Assembly (NCBI GenBank): GCA_017406405.1
Contig: JAFQYO010000014.1
Coordinates: 1-64,000, forward strand
Length of the DNA stretch: 64,000 bases
Reading direction: 5' to 3'
From: Candidatus Saccharimonadota bacterium
Lineage (GTDB): Bacteria; Patescibacteriota; Saccharimonadia; Saccharimonadales; Saccharimonadaceae
The notes beneath the pieces are model-generated. The model had not been told where the DNA came from. It did not search any database and saw nothing but the letters and a program-made list of their open reading frames with translations. The first letter of the stretch is position 1. Each line of letters starts with the position of its first letter. Position numbers and translations under genes: made by a program. Positions 42,086 to 52,211 of this stretch are shown here, in pieces.

Positions 42086-42138
42086 TAAGAGCGAACTTTT
42101 ATTTTAATGTCTAAAAATTTTAATAACTAAGGAAAAAA

Positions 42139-44241
42139 ATGGCAAACCCTGTCAAAGACCTATCAAAATTCCGCAATATTGGCATTATTGCTCATATCGA
42201 CGCCGGAAAAACCACAACTTCCGAGGCGATTCTCTATCGCACCGGCCTGAAACATAAAATCGACCTTGTCAAGGGCGATACTGGTGGCGCTACCACCGAC
42301 TGGATGGAGCAGGAAAAAGAACGTGGTATTACGATTACTTCCGCCGCCGTTACCGCTTATTGGAAAGGCCATAAAATCAACATCATTGACACTCCGGGCC
42401 ACATTGACTTCACCGCCGAAGTCGAACGCTCCCTTCGTGTTCTCGATGGCGCTGTTGTCGTCTTTGACGGCAAAATGGGCGTCGAGGCTCAGTCCGAGAC
42501 CGTCTGGCGTCAAGCCACGAAATACGGCGTTCCTCGTATCTGTTTCGTCAACAAAATCAACCAAATCGGTGGTGACTTCTATAAATCCCTCGATTCTATT
42601 CATAAACGCCTCTCGAAAAACGCCGTCGCCATCCATCTCCCGATCGGTTTCGAAAAAGACATCTGTGGTGTCGTCGATCTCGTCGATATGAAAGCTTACA
42701 CCTATAAAGACTATGCCGACCACGAACTCACCGTTGGCGAAATCCCTGAAGACATGAAGGAAAAGGCGAAAAACGCTCGTGCTGTTCTCGTCGAAGAAGC
42801 TGTCTCTGCTGACGAAGCCTTAATGGAAAAGTTCTTTGAAGGTGGCGAAGAAGCTATCTCTGTTGACGAACTAAAATCCGCCCTCAGAAAACGTGTTCTT
42901 GATGGTGATTTCTATCTTGTTACCGGTGGTGATGGTCGTGGCGTGATTGTTGAGAAAGTTCTTGACCTCGTTGCTGATTATCTTCCGTCTCCGCTCGACC
43001 GCGACGAAGGCCAAACCGTCGGTGTCGACCCGAAATCCGGCAACGAAGTCATCCGCAAAGCCGACGATTCCGAGCCTTTAACAGCTCTCGCCTTCAAGAT
43101 TGCAACCGACCCCTTTGTCGGGAAACTGATTTTCATCCGCGTTTATGCTGGAAAACTCGAATCAGGCTCTTATATCTTAAACGCTACGACCGGGAACAAA
43201 GAACGCGTCGGCCGTATCGTCCGTATGTTTGCCGACAAACGTGAAGAAATCTCCGAAGTTGGCGCTGGCGATATCGCCGCTGTCGTTGGTCTAAAAGACA
43301 CCACGACCGGAACAACCATCTGTGATCCAGCTCATCCGATTCGCCTCGAATCTATTGAATTCCCCGACCCGCCAGTCTCAATCGCCGTCGAACCAAAAAC
43401 CAAATCCGACCAAGAAAAAATGGCTCTCGGTCTCTCTAAACTCGCCGAGGAAGACCCGACCTTCCGCGTCCACACCGACGAAGAAACCGGCCAAACCATT
43501 ATCTCCGGCATGGGCGAACTTCACCTCGAGATTATTATTGACCGCTTGAAAAAAGAACATAACGTCGAAGCTAACACCGGTGCGCCTCAAGTCGCCTACC
43601 GCGAAACTATTCGTGGTACCGCCGAAGCGCAAGGAAAACACATCAAACAATCTGGTGGTCGTGGCCAATACGGTGACGTTTGGATTAAATTTGAACCGAA
43701 CGAACCCGGAAAAGGTTTTGAGTTTATCGACATGATTAAAGGCGGCGTCGTTCCTCAAGAATACCGCAAGCCAGTCCAACAAGGTGTCGAAGAAACCTTG
43801 AACGGTGGCGTTATCGCTGGCTATCCGGTTGTCGACATAAAAGCCACTCTCTATGATGGTTCTTATCATGATGTCGACTCCTCTGAGCTCGCCTTTAAAC
43901 TCGCTGGTTCTCTTGCAACCCGTGAAGGTATCAAAAAAGCTTCGCCGGTTCTTCTCGAACCCGTCATGAAGCTCGAAATCACCACCCCTGAAGAATTCAT
44001 GGGCGACGTTATCGGCGATATTAACTCTCGCCGAGGCCGTATCGACGAAATGGAAGACCTCGCTGGCGGAACAAAGGTAATCCGCGCCTTCTGTCCGCTC
44101 GCAAACCTCTTTGGTTATACCTCCGACCTCCGTTCTATGTCTCAAGGTCGCGCCGCGTCCTCGATGGAGCTCTTTGCTTACGAAGAAGTCCCACCAAATG
44201 TCGCTCAAGAAATCATTGAGAAGCGCAATTCGAAAGAATAG
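42139..44241 (+). CDS. fusA: Elongation factor G
   Basis: Ribosomal translocase GTPase. G1 [13 protein letters not shown], switch [10 protein letters not shown] and NKINQIGGD are present, with domains II-V through [14 protein letters not shown]. The length of 700 residues is normal. The str-operon partners rpsL and rpsG are absent; two unknown genes and then tuf follow. Confidence 0.97.
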   Translation: MANPVKDLSKFRNIGIIAHIDAGKTTTSEAILYRTGLKHKIDLVKGDTGGATTDWMEQEKERGITITSAAVTAYWKGHKINIIDTPGHIDFTAEVERSLRVLDGAVVVFDGKMGVEAQSETVWRQATKYGVPRICFVNKINQIGGDFYKSLDSIHKRLSKNAVAIHLPIGFEKDICGVVDLVDMKAYTYKDYADHELTVGEIPEDMKEKAKNARAVLVEEAVSADEALMEKFFEGGEEAISVDELKSALRKRVLDGDFYLVTGGDGRGVIVEKVLDLVADYLPSPLDRDEGQTVGVDPKSGNEVIRKADDSEPLTALAFKIATDPFVGKLIFIRVYAGKLESGSYILNATTGNKERVGRIVRMFADKREEISEVGAGDIAAVVGLKDTTTGTTICDPAHPIRLESIEFPDPPVSIAVEPKTKSDQEKMALGLSKLAEEDPTFRVHTDEETGQTIISGMGELHLEIIIDRLKKEHNVEANTGAPQVAYRETIRGTAEAQGKHIKQSGGRGQYGDVWIKFEPNEPGKGFEFIDMIKGGVVPQEYRKPVQQGVEETLNGGVIAGYPVVDIKATLYDGSYHDVDSSELAFKLAGSLATREGIKKASPVLLEPVMKLEITTPEEFMGDVIGDINSRRGRIDEMEDLAGGTKVIRAFCPLANLFGYTSDLRSMSQGRAASSMELFAYEEVPPNVAQEIIEKRNSKE

Positions 44242-44249
44242 CAATACTA

Positions 44250-44315
44250 TTGACAAAAAATCAAGCTTGTGCTATAATGTACCTATGTGATGAGCTTCGG
44301 CTCACCTATAGGTAC
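44250..44315 (+). promoter_or_regulatory. Consensus promoter with dyad symmetry at the transcription start
   Basis: TTGACA (44250-44255), 17-base spacer, TG-C-TATAAT (44273-44278). A long imperfect inverted repeat with a TTCG loop, GTACCTAT at 44279 to ATAGGTAC ending at 44315, spans the predicted start site and is followed by ATTTATTTTT. It could act as an operator, or, as RNA, as an attenuator. Confidence 0.6.
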
Positions 44316-44349
44316 ATTTATTTTTCGGATAGATTGAGGAGGAAGAAAG

Positions 44350-44655
44350 ATGTTGGAACTGGCTTACATTAACGAAGACGGAATTATTGTCGATCCCTTA
44401 GGAAAAATCGTCGAGCGCGCTAAAAAGGACGCGCAAGAGATTCTTGAAAAAGGTCATGCAGGAGGTTTTATCTGCGATCGTCGTAAGAATGTTTTGAAAC
44501 AATCATATAACGACGAGACCGGAAAGGAGCTCTATGAGCTGTATTGCGAACTGCTCGATGAACAGGTGACAAACGCGCGGGGCCTGAAGAAAGGCACCTA
44601 CGCCGCCGCTTATTTCTCGTCCTGGGAAGCGAAACCTGAGAAGCTTTTGATTTGA
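44350..44655 (+). CDS. Small protein of unknown function
   Basis: Not recognised. A 101-residue soluble protein with a central helical segment (IVERAKKDAQEILEK) and two Cys (FICDRR, LYCELL). GAGGAGG lies 6-7 bases before ATG. It shares the strong upstream promoter with the next gene, 33 bases downstream. Confidence 0.65.
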   Translation: MLELAYINEDGIIVDPLGKIVERAKKDAQEILEKGHAGGFICDRRKNVLKQSYNDETGKELYELYCELLDEQVTNARGLKKGTYAAAYFSSWEAKPEKLLI

Positions 44656-44688
44656 TTGTGTTTTGTAAAATGAAGGAGGTCAAAGAAG

Positions 44689-45228
44689 ATGTTTACATAC
44701 GCAACCGACGATAATGGAAGTAGCATTAAAGGAGAAAAAACAACTTCAACCTACACATGGGTTTGGAAGACAAAGATTGACGAAGTCAGCGGTGACATAA
44801 CAGTTAAGCTGATTCAGCGTCATCCTTCTACCGCTCCCATGGAGTATGAATTCCTGTTTGAAAGCAGAACTATCAAAAACTTGCTTCAGACAGAATGGAA
44901 GCTCGGCCGGTTCGAATTGCCGAGAAAGTTATCTGCGACTTCCCGTTTGATCGGCTTGGCTACTAAACAAGCTCTGATTGAGGCTTGCGCAGATGAACAA
45001 TCTTTCCGGCCGAAGGATAAAGGCCACAGCGGCTTCCTCCAGGAACAAGGCTCCCGAGTCGTTCTTAATAAGCGTTATATATCAACAATAACGTATATTG
45101 CCCGGTTTAAGGCAATTTGGGCGGCTATGAGTTGTTTCGGTCGCTATGATTTCTATTACGGTGGCCGTAACTTCGATTATGGACAGATTATCTGTCCGGT
45201 CTATTTCGGAGCATCCCCTGTCGATTGA
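44689..45228 (+). CDS. Protein of unknown function
   Basis: Not recognised. A 179-residue soluble protein, basic overall, with many aromatic residues near the end (YDFYYGGRNFDYG). Codon use (TTG, AAG, GGC) differs somewhat from the neighbouring housekeeping genes. AAGGAGGTCA lies about 8 bases upstream. Its stop codon lies within the terminator stem. Confidence 0.65.
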   Translation: MFTYATDDNGSSIKGEKTTSTYTWVWKTKIDEVSGDITVKLIQRHPSTAPMEYEFLFESRTIKNLLQTEWKLGRFELPRKLSATSRLIGLATKQALIEACADEQSFRPKDKGHSGFLQEQGSRVVLNKRYISTITYIARFKAIWAAMSCFGRYDFYYGGRNFDYGQIICPVYFGASPVD

Positions 45229-45246
45229 CAGGGGATTTTTTATTTT
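45213..45246 (+). terminator. Strong terminator
   Basis: ATCCCCTGTC-GATT-GACAGGGGAT followed by TTTTTA. Confidence 0.9.
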
Positions 45247-45252
45247 TAACTC

Positions 45253-45281
45253 TTTACATTAGCAAAAAAATATAATAAAAT
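45253..45281 (+). promoter_or_regulatory. tuf promoter
   Basis: TTTACA (45253-45258), 17-base spacer, TAAAAT (45276-45281). A leader of about 65 bases ends in AAAAAAGGAGAAA. Confidence 0.55.
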
Positions 45282-45354
45282 ATCAAGGTAGAGTCTCGGA
45301 GCTGGTTTTTATTAGTGCTCTTGAGAATTATAATAAAAAAGGAGAAACTAAAGA

Positions 45355-46539
45355 ATGGCAAATTTTGACCGTTCCAAGCCCCACATTAACGTCGGCACTA
45401 TGGGCCACGTTGACCACGGGAAAACCACCCTCACTGCTGCTATTACCGCAGTTCTAGCAAAAAAGCTTCCTTCTGAAGTTAACAAACCTGTTGCTTACGA
45501 CCAGATTGACAACGCTCCTGAAGAGAAAGCTCGTGGTATCACCATCGCGACTTCCCACCAAGAGTACGAATCTGATAAGCGCCACTACGCCCACGTCGAT
45601 ATGCCGGGCCACGCCGACTACATTAAAAACATGATTACCGGTGCTGCGCAAGTTGACGGCGCGATTCTCGTCGTCGCTGCGAACGATGGTCCGCTTCCGC
45701 AAACTCGCGAACACGTCCTTCTTGCTCACCAAGTTAACGTCCCGAAGATTATCGTCTTCTTGAACAAAATGGACCTTGCTGACCCCGAACTCGTCGAACT
45801 CGTCGAGATGGATGTCCGTGAGCTCTTGAACAAATACGGTTTCGACGGCGATAACGCCCCAATCATTAAGGGCTCCGCAACGAAAGCTCTCGAAGGCGAC
45901 GCCGAAAACGAACAAGCTATCATGGATCTCGTCAAAGCTATGGACGAATACTTTGATATTCCTGAACACGACCTCGACAAACCTTTCCTCATGCCTATCG
46001 AAGACGTCTTCTCGATCAAAGGCCGTGGTACTGTCGCTACTGGTCGTATCGAGCAAGGTGTTGTCCACCTAAACGACGAAGTTGAAATCGTTGGCTTGAA
46101 AGAAACCCAGAAATCTGTTGTTACTGGTATCGAAGCCTTCCACAAAACTCTCGACCAAGGTCAAGCTGGCGATAACGCCGGACTTCTCCTCCGTGGTATC
46201 GAGCGCGAACAAATCGAACGCGGTCAAGTTATCGCTGCCCCCGGCACGATTACTCCTCATACCGAATTCGAGGCTCAGGTTTACATCCTTAAGAAAGAAG
46301 AAGGCGGCCGCCATACTCCTTTCGCAAAGGGTTACAAGCCTCAGTTCTACTTCCGCACGACCGACGTAACCGGCGAAGTCGAACTTCCTGCCGACAAAGA
46401 AATCGTCATGCCAGGCGACCAAGTTACCTTTACTGTGAAACTTCTCGCCCCTGTCGCTATGAACGAACAAGATCGTTTCGCTATCCGTGAAGGTGGCAAA
46501 ACTGTCGGTTCTGGTGTCATCACAAAAGTCATCAAATAA
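45355..46539 (+). CDS. tuf: Elongation factor Tu
   Basis: Delivers aminoacyl-tRNA to the ribosome. [29 protein letters not shown] and NKMDLADP are the GTP-binding motifs; domains II and III run to [11 protein letters not shown]. The length of 394 residues is typical. It has its own promoter, leader and terminator. Confidence 0.98.
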   Translation: MANFDRSKPHINVGTMGHVDHGKTTLTAAITAVLAKKLPSEVNKPVAYDQIDNAPEEKARGITIATSHQEYESDKRHYAHVDMPGHADYIKNMITGAAQVDGAILVVAANDGPLPQTREHVLLAHQVNVPKIIVFLNKMDLADPELVELVEMDVRELLNKYGFDGDNAPIIKGSATKALEGDAENEQAIMDLVKAMDEYFDIPEHDLDKPFLMPIEDVFSIKGRGTVATGRIEQGVVHLNDEVEIVGLKETQKSVVTGIEAFHKTLDQGQAGDNAGLLLRGIEREQIERGQVIAAPGTITPHTEFEAQVYILKKEEGGRHTPFAKGYKPQFYFRTTDVTGEVELPADKEIVMPGDQVTFTVKLLAPVAMNEQDRFAIREGGKTVGSGVITKVIK

Positions 46540-46558
46540 CACTTTTCCGCGAAAACTT

Positions 46559-46585
46559 AAATCCCCTCGAAAGAGGGGATTTTTA
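46559..46585 (+). terminator. tuf terminator
   Basis: ATCCCCTC-GAAA-GAGGGGAT followed by TTTTTA. Confidence 0.9.
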
Positions 46586-46604
46586 TAGCGATTTTTCTTG
46601 AAAA

Positions 46605-46631
46605 TTAGCACTCAAGCCTTGACAGTGCTAA
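46605..46631 (+). promoter_or_regulatory. CIRCE operator (HrcA site)
   Basis: TTAGCACTC (46605-46613), exactly nine spacer bases, CAGTGCTAA (46623-46631). The consensus is TTAGCACTC-N9-GAGTGCTAA, so one base differs. It overlaps the -35 of clpC, as expected for repression by HrcA with release on heat stress. hrcA is not in the window. Confidence 0.93.
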
Positions 46632-46648
46632 TTTGTCTTTGTTATAAT
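46619..46648 (+). promoter_or_regulatory. clpC promoter
   Basis: TTGACA (46619-46624), 18-base spacer, TG-T-TATAAT (46643-46648), then 6 bases to ATG at 46655. Confidence 0.85.
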
Positions 46649-46654
46649 GTCTTT

Positions 46655-49138
46655 ATGAAAGATGAATTTTCCGAAATAATGAACCAACTCTCCGAAAACG
46701 CCCGTTTCGCGATTCAAAAAGCTGATTATTATTCAAAACGCTATAACAACGGTTTTATGGGGACCGAGTATCTTCTTCTAGGTATCCTCGCTCAAGACAC
46801 TTCCGAAGGCGCTCGTCTCCTCTCTGCTCGAAATATCTCCCTCGATGATCTCGAAAAGGCCCTTGATAAGACCCCGGTCGATGCTCCGAACGAAGGCATG
46901 ATGGCGATGATGTCTCTTTCCGAATCTGCGGTTTTGACTTTGCGCATGGCGCACAATTTCGCCGTCGAATCCGGCCTCGAAACAATCGGAACCGAACATA
47001 TCCTCTACGCAATCATAAACCAAGGAAACTCAAACGCCGCGAACATGTTAAAAAATGCTGGTATTGACCTTGATGAACTTGCCGACGAAATCGAAGAACT
47101 TTCCGAAAAAAATGCCGAAAAACTAAAAAACGCAAAAGAAAAAGAAAAATATTCCCGAAAAACCCCGCTCCGCTGGTTGAGTCGTTTTGGCGAAGATTTG
47201 ACCGAACTAGCAAAGAACGAAAAACTCGACAACGTAATTGGTCGCGACCGCGAAATCGAACGCGTAATCACCATTCTCTCTCGCCGAACAAAATCAAACC
47301 CGGTTTTGATTGGCGAAGCGGGTGTCGGAAAAACCGCCATTGTCGAAGGTCTTGCGGAACGAATCGCTAAAAACGCCGTTCCGTCTTCCTTGATTGGGAA
47401 ACATATTTACCAAGTTGACCTTTCCTCGCTCCTTGCTGGGACTAAATTCCGTGGCGAATTCGAAGAAAGAATAAAGGGGATTATCGACGAAGCCGTTTCT
47501 AATAAATCCGTAATTTTATTTATCGACGAGCTTCACCTTCTATCTGGCGCCGGTTCTTCTGAAGGAACAATGGATGCCGCAAACATCTTGAAACCGGCCC
47601 TCGCTCGCGGAAGTCTTCATCTTATCGGCGCGACGACTCTTGATGAATATCGAAAGGGAATCGAAAAAGACAAGGCCCTTTCTCGTCGTTTCCAGACTGT
47701 CCTTGTTGAGGAACCTTCTCCCCTAATTACCTTACGAATCATGAAGGGAATTAAGTCTCACTACGAAAAACACCATGGCGTCCAAATCCCTGACGACATT
47801 CTCGAAACCGCAATCACGATGTCAAGCCGCTATATAAACGACCGCTTTCTCCCTGACAAGGCGATTGATGTAATCGACGAAGCTTCCGCTATCGCAAAAG
47901 TTGAAGCCGACAAAAAAGGTGGTGGTGAACTGAAAAAACTTAAAATCGAGCACAAATCCCTCGAAGAAAAAATGTCCGTAGCCGCCGAAAAAGGCAACTA
48001 CGAAAAAGCCGCCGAATATAAAACTCAGGCCTCAAAGCTCGAAAAAGAAATTAAAACCCTCGAAAAAAAGGGAATTAAAGAAGAAAACGTTCCGGTCTTG
48101 ACCGAAGAAAACCTTGCGACTGCCGTCTCCTTAAAAACCGGTATTCCCGTTTCTAAGGTCCACGGCAATGAAATGGAGCTTCTTTCTCATCTCGAAGACC
48201 ATCTAAAGAAATCCGTTATTGGCCAAGAAGAAGCGATTAAATCCGTCTCGAAAGCGATTCGACGCGGTCGTTCCGGAATCGGAAACCCTTCCCGTCCGAT
48301 TGGCTCCTTCCTCTTCATGGGCCCGACTGGTGTCGGTAAAACCGAACTTGCTCGCGTAATCGCCCGCGAAGTTTTCGGGGGAGAAAATGCTTTGATAAAA
48401 ATCGACATGTCTGAATTTGGCGAAAAACATAACATTTCTCGGCTTGTCGGTGCACCAGCTGGTTATATCGGCTATGACGACGGCGGAAAATTGACAGAAT
48501 CTGTTCGCCGCCGTCCGTATTCCGTCGTTCTTTTCGACGAAATCGAAAAAGCTCACCCCGACGTCTTTAATATGCTCCTCCAAATCCTCGAAGACGGCGT
48601 TCTGACCGACGGCCAGGGAACAAAAGTAAAGTTCAACAACACGATTATTATTCTCACCTCAAATCTCGGCGCAAACGAAGCCTACCGTGAAGACACCTTC
48701 GGGTTTAACGACCGAAAAGCCGGGAAAAAGACGAAAAAAGAACTCGAGCGCGAATATGAAGAGTCAAAAACTTACGCGATGCGCGCGCTAAAGAAAACAA
48801 TGCGCCCCGAGCTCATAAACCGTCTTGATTCAATTCTCGTTTTCCGCGCTCTGACCGAAAAAGACGTCGACAAGATTTTCGACAACCTCATTTCCGACCT
48901 GAAAAAACGCCTCGGCTCGAAAAACCTTGGCTTGAAAATTGACGAAAAAGTCAAACGCCGGATTATCGAACTCGGCTATGACCCGAAAAACGGCGCTCGT
49001 CCTCTTCGCCGCGCGATCGAAGACAATCTCGAGTCTCTTCTCTCCGAATCTATTATTGACGGGAACCTTAAAAAAGGCGACGTTGCCGTTGTGACTTACG
49101 TGAAAGAAAAATTCAAAATAGGAGTCGAGCATGCCTAA
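46655..49138 (+). CDS. clpC: ATP-dependent Clp protease ATP-binding subunit ClpC
   Basis: Hexameric AAA+ unfoldase feeding ClpP. The N-domain (about 1-145) is followed by the first ATPase domain with Walker [11 protein letters not shown], a UVR-containing middle region (about 410-460, [10 protein letters not shown]) and the second ATPase domain with [10 protein letters not shown] and [16 protein letters not shown]. Length is 827 residues. The start at 46655 is set by the promoter; a longer in-frame ATG at 46598 would place CIRCE inside the gene. The metallopeptidase gene overlaps its end by 8 bases, and clpP follows that. Confidence 0.95.
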   Translation: MKDEFSEIMNQLSENARFAIQKADYYSKRYNNGFMGTEYLLLGILAQDTSEGARLLSARNISLDDLEKALDKTPVDAPNEGMMAMMSLSESAVLTLRMAHNFAVESGLETIGTEHILYAIINQGNSNAANMLKNAGIDLDELADEIEELSEKNAEKLKNAKEKEKYSRKTPLRWLSRFGEDLTELAKNEKLDNVIGRDREIERVITILSRRTKSNPVLIGEAGVGKTAIVEGLAERIAKNAVPSSLIGKHIYQVDLSSLLAGTKFRGEFEERIKGIIDEAVSNKSVILFIDELHLLSGAGSSEGTMDAANILKPALARGSLHLIGATTLDEYRKGIEKDKALSRRFQTVLVEEPSPLITLRIMKGIKSHYEKHHGVQIPDDILETAITMSSRYINDRFLPDKAIDVIDEASAIAKVEADKKGGGELKKLKIEHKSLEEKMSVAAEKGNYEKAAEYKTQASKLEKEIKTLEKKGIKEENVPVLTEENLATAVSLKTGIPVSKVHGNEMELLSHLEDHLKKSVIGQEEAIKSVSKAIRRGRSGIGNPSRPIGSFLFMGPTGVGKTELARVIAREVFGGENALIKIDMSEFGEKHNISRLVGAPAGYIGYDDGGKLTESVRRRPYSVVLFDEIEKAHPDVFNMLLQILEDGVLTDGQGTKVKFNNTIIILTSNLGANEAYREDTFGFNDRKAGKKTKKELEREYEESKTYAMRALKKTMRPELINRLDSILVFRALTEKDVDKIFDNLISDLKKRLGSKNLGLKIDEKVKRRIIELGYDPKNGARPLRRAIEDNLESLLSESIIDGNLKKGDVAVVTYVKEKFKIGVEHA

Positions 49139-50102
49139 AAAATCAAAACTTCCACTTATTGTATTTCTTGTTATTTTGACGGGCCTCGCCGGATTTGCGT
49201 TCTCGAAACGCGCTTTGATTTCCGATTATCTTGCCGCCACAGCCTATTCGCCGACTTCGGAAATGATAAAAATCCGCTCTAGTCTCGGCCTGACTAACCG
49301 TGGAACTTTGATTTTTAACGCAACCCACCCAAGACTCGACTCTCGCGACGAATTCAATTTCGATTGCGATTCGTCCGACCCCGACATCGCCGTCTATGGC
49401 TGCTATACTTCCGACCGAATTTATATATATAATATAGACAATCCCGAACTTTCTGGTTTTCGCGAAGCAACGACCGCCCACGAACTCCTCCACGCCGTTT
49501 GGTATCGCCTCCCACTTTCCGAAAAAAATAACCTCATCCCCCTTCTAGAAACCGTTTATTCCGAGAACAAATCGCTCCTCGAAGAAGATTTGGAAAACTA
49601 TCCCGACTCCGAGCGAATCGACGAATTATATGTTCGTGCAGCGACCCAGATAAAATCCCTTCCCGCCGAGCTCGAGGCGCATTATTCGAAAATCTTCTCC
49701 GACCAAGATAGAATCGTCGATTTCTACCTCTCTTATATCGCTCCGTTCGAAGAACTCGAGAAAAAAATCGAATCTCTCGGCGCTGAACTCGAATCAGAAA
49801 AAGCCATAATCGACCAAAAAACCGCCGAATATGAATCCCGCTCCGATATTTTTAATCGCGAAGTTGACGAATTTAATTCATGCGCCGAGACCGCCGGCTG
49901 TTTCTCTTCGAATTACGAATTCAACCTTCGTCGAAACGAACTCCTAAACACCGCTTCCGACCTCGACGCGCTCTACGCCGAGCTAGGAAACTTAATCGAC
50001 GCATACAACATAAAAATCGACGAATACAACTCGAACATTCTTCATAACAACACCCTCCAAAATCTCGTCAACTCAAATTCAAAACCCGAAGACCTAAATT
50101 AA
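49131..50102 (+). CDS. Membrane-anchored HExxH metallopeptidase-like protein with coiled coil
   Basis: A Lys-rich start and one membrane helix (about 8-25) lead to an outside domain with [14 protein letters not shown], a zincin motif HELLH (H117, E118, H121). The third ligand may be a downstream acidic residue (ELYVRAATQ, about 170). Residues 205-320 are predicted coiled coil, interrupted by a two-Cys loop (SCAETAGCF). Likely an extracytoplasmic protease or peptidoglycan-associated protein. It is translationally coupled to clpC (8-base overlap) and lies before clpP, hinting at envelope stress control. Confidence 0.75.
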   Translation: MPKKSKLPLIVFLVILTGLAGFAFSKRALISDYLAATAYSPTSEMIKIRSSLGLTNRGTLIFNATHPRLDSRDEFNFDCDSSDPDIAVYGCYTSDRIYIYNIDNPELSGFREATTAHELLHAVWYRLPLSEKNNLIPLLETVYSENKSLLEEDLENYPDSERIDELYVRAATQIKSLPAELEAHYSKIFSDQDRIVDFYLSYIAPFEELEKKIESLGAELESEKAIIDQKTAEYESRSDIFNREVDEFNSCAETAGCFSSNYEFNLRRNELLNTASDLDALYAELGNLIDAYNIKIDEYNSNILHNNTLQNLVNSNSKPEDLN

Positions 50103-50128
50103 AAATCTTACTAGAAAGAAAGGAAAAC

Positions 50129-50749
50129 ATGACCTTAAGTTCTAAAAACTTACTAAAACCTAATTCCGCGAACGATTATCTTGTTCCGACCGTCGTCGAA
50201 GAAACATCTCGCGGTGAACGCGCCTATGATATCTATTCTCGACTTTTGAACGACCGAATTGTTTTTCTCGGCGAAGATGTGAACTCTCACACTGCCAACC
50301 TTGTCGTCGCCCAACTCCTGTTTCTTGCTCACGAAGACCCGAAAAAACCGATAAAACTCTATATCAACTCTCCCGGCGGCTCAGTCTATGACGGTCTCGC
50401 CATTATCGACACGATGAACTATGTCGAGCCGGACGTCGAAACTATTGGCATCGGCCTCCAAGCCTCGATGGGCGCGATGCTTCTTTCTTCCGGCGCAAAG
50501 GGCCATCGTTATTGTCTCGAAAATTCCCGTATTATGATTCATCAACCATCTTCCGGTACCGAAGGAAAAATCACCGACCAAGAAATTATGCTAAAAGAAG
50601 GGATTTTTCTAAAGAAACGTCTCGCCGAGATTTTTGCAAAAAACACCGGCAAAGATTTGAAACAAGTCGAAAAAGATATGGATCGCGACAACTGGATGTC
50701 CGCCGAAGAAGCCTTATCCTACGGCATCATCGACAAAATCATCAAATAG
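50129..50749 (+). CDS. clpP: ATP-dependent Clp protease proteolytic subunit
   Basis: Barrel-shaped serine peptidase. [25 protein letters not shown] with catalytic Ser113 and MIHQPSSG with His138 are intact. The 206-residue form has a typical N-terminal loop region ([13 protein letters not shown]). AGAAAGG lies before the start. It works with ClpC encoded two genes upstream. Confidence 0.96.
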   Translation: MTLSSKNLLKPNSANDYLVPTVVEETSRGERAYDIYSRLLNDRIVFLGEDVNSHTANLVVAQLLFLAHEDPKKPIKLYINSPGGSVYDGLAIIDTMNYVEPDVETIGIGLQASMGAMLLSSGAKGHRYCLENSRIMIHQPSSGTEGKITDQEIMLKEGIFLKKRLAEIFAKNTGKDLKQVEKDMDRDNWMSAEEALSYGIIDKIIK

Positions 50750-50754
50750 GTGTT

Positions 50755-51558
50755 TTAGAAAGTATTATTCATGAATTCGCAACCCAATCTTGGGGAGTAA
50801 TTACAGACTTGCTCGTCTCGATAATAATAATCGAAGCTGTTCAGGACAGAGGGAATGATTGTCTCGACTTCTTTTCCTGAAACAGAAATACGAATATCTG
50901 TGTACTTATCTTCTAAATCGTTTATGCCTAATTCTTTTTCTGAGCTTATATCATAATAGTATGCTCCAATATTCGTGTATCCAGTTGCGCGATAAGATTG
51001 TACGCGTGTTCCGATAATAAGATATAAGATATTATCTCGCTCTAACGTATCGTATGTTACCGAAACAGAACATGGTCCTTTACATTTCCAATTATTGCTG
51101 TCTTCGCTAGCATACCCACTATAAGTATCGGATATTTTTTGATTAATTTGATTAGCGCCCTCAGTATCTAGATTGATTTTAGGAATACGAACCTTACTTG
51201 TAATAGTTTCTGGCTCTCCGTCCATTCGTTCAGTATCTGCCGGCCACGGGATTGATTTCTCTTCATTCAGTGCATCGCTGACTAACCCAGAGCTAGTTTC
51301 CTGCTGGGTCTCGTCAGTCTCAACTTTTTTCGATGAGCTACTCAACGTCGATACTTTTTGTTCTAGTTTATCAACCTGGCTTTCAAGATCAGATATGGAC
51401 AAGTTCTTGTCACGAATACTAAAGAATTCAAAGATACTAAACCCAACTCCTCCAGCCGCTATTATTGCAACAAGAACTATAACAATATACAACCCAACGC
51501 GTTTTTTAGGTTTAGCACTTTCGTCCGTTGTTGGCGTAATAGGCGCGTTTGTATTCAT
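50755..51558 (-). CDS. Membrane-anchored protein with DUF4163/PdaC-like outer domain
   Basis: A Pro/Thr/Lys-rich cytoplasmic N terminus is followed by one membrane helix (about 21-46) and a short coiled coil (about 55-80, DLESQVDKLEQKVSTL). The outer domain (about 115-267) resembles the PdaC/DUF4163 module: KVRIPKINLD, SVSVTYDTLE and GAYYYDISSEKEL. That module often precedes polysaccharide deacetylase or DUF3298 domains; here it is alone. The minus-strand -10 is TG-C-TATACT (51593-51598), and AAAAAGGAAAA is the binding site. Confidence 0.65.
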   Translation of the reverse strand: MNTNAPITPTTDESAKPKKRVGLYIVIVLVAIIAAGGVGFSIFEFFSIRDKNLSISDLESQVDKLEQKVSTLSSSSKKVETDETQQETSSGLVSDALNEEKSIPWPADTERMDGEPETITSKVRIPKINLDTEGANQINQKISDTYSGYASEDSNNWKCKGPCSVSVTYDTLERDNILYLIIGTRVQSYRATGYTNIGAYYYDISSEKELGINDLEDKYTDIRISVSGKEVETIIPSVLNSFDYYYRDEQVCNYSPRLGCEFMNNTF

Positions 51559-51685
51559 CTTTATTTTCCTTTTTTAATACGATTATGTTTTTAGTATAGC
51601 ACACAAGACCGAAGTTTCTAAAATAATACTCAAGCACCACTCATTACGTTCTGTTTCGACTCGGTTTTATGCTATAATAAAACTA

Positions 51686-51877
51686 ATGACAACTACGGCA
51701 ATAACAACTACAAAATCCGCAAGACGCACTAGAAAGTCTGGAAAAAAGACTCCACTTTCTATGAATATAAAATCGCGCGAGGAATTATTGTTTTTCATAA
51801 AAGTCGGGAAAAAGCTTAACGAAAAAAATAAAAAACGTCTCACGAGTAGTGAAATCCGGACTCTCTTGGAGATTTAA
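51686..51877 (+). CDS. Putative antitoxin of a ParE-type toxin-antitoxin pair
   Basis: A 63-residue strongly basic protein. Residues 1-25 are mostly Thr, Lys and Arg and likely disordered; MNIKSREELLFFIKVGKK and SSEIRTLLEI look like helices. It is called antitoxin only from position: its stop overlaps the toxin start by one base (TAATG). TG-C-TATAAT (51673-51678) is 7 bases before ATG. A basic antitoxin is unusual, since most toxin-binding tails are acidic. Confidence 0.6.
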   Translation: MTTTAITTTKSARRTRKSGKKTPLSMNIKSREELLFFIKVGKKLNEKNKKRLTSSEIRTLLEI

Positions 51878-52185
51878 TGAAGACTTACAAGGTGGTTTAT
51901 GCGCCTCACTTTATAGAGAGTCTTTTAGAAATCAAATCCTACCTATCTGAAGAAAACCCAATCGCCGCAAGAATTTTAATCGACGGTATTTTAAAACGTT
52001 GCGATTCCTTTTCTCTGTTTCCAAAAGAAGGCAAACTTCGCCCAGAACTAGGAGCTCGCCTTCGCTCGATTCACTACGGTCATTTTTCGATTCTATATAC
52101 GGTAAACGACAAAGCTGAGATAGTAGAGTTTAAACATATCTTTCGCTCATCTCGCAATATTGATATCCTTCTCAAAGACAATTAA
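51877..52185 (+). CDS. RelE/ParE-family toxin
   Basis: A 102-residue protein with the ParE layout: two leading helices (FIESLLEIKSYLSEENPIAA), then a beta sheet (LRSIHYGHFSILYTV, IVEFKHIFRSSRNI). ParE toxins poison gyrase and RelE toxins cut mRNA at the ribosome; sequence alone favours the ParE side through the helical hairpin, with modest confidence. Co-translated with the gene before it. Confidence 0.85.
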   Translation: MKTYKVVYAPHFIESLLEIKSYLSEENPIAARILIDGILKRCDSFSLFPKEGKLRPELGARLRSIHYGHFSILYTVNDKAEIVEFKHIFRSSRNIDILLKDN

Positions 52186-52211
52186 TCCTACACCTGTGTT
52201 ATAATTTACCT

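Noticed and set aside
42163-44256. Long antisense open frames under fusA, tuf, clpC and other highly biased genes
   Set aside because: They mirror the codon bias of the sense genes, lack ribosome binding sites and show no family features.
45181-45197. GGACAGAT-T-ATCTGTCC perfect palindrome
   Set aside because: It lies within the last codons of the 44689-45228 gene with no promoter nearby, so coding coincidence is the simpler view.
46598-46654. Longer ClpC start at 46598
   Set aside because: It would put the CIRCE operator and the promoter inside the coding region; the protein aligns with the family from 46655.
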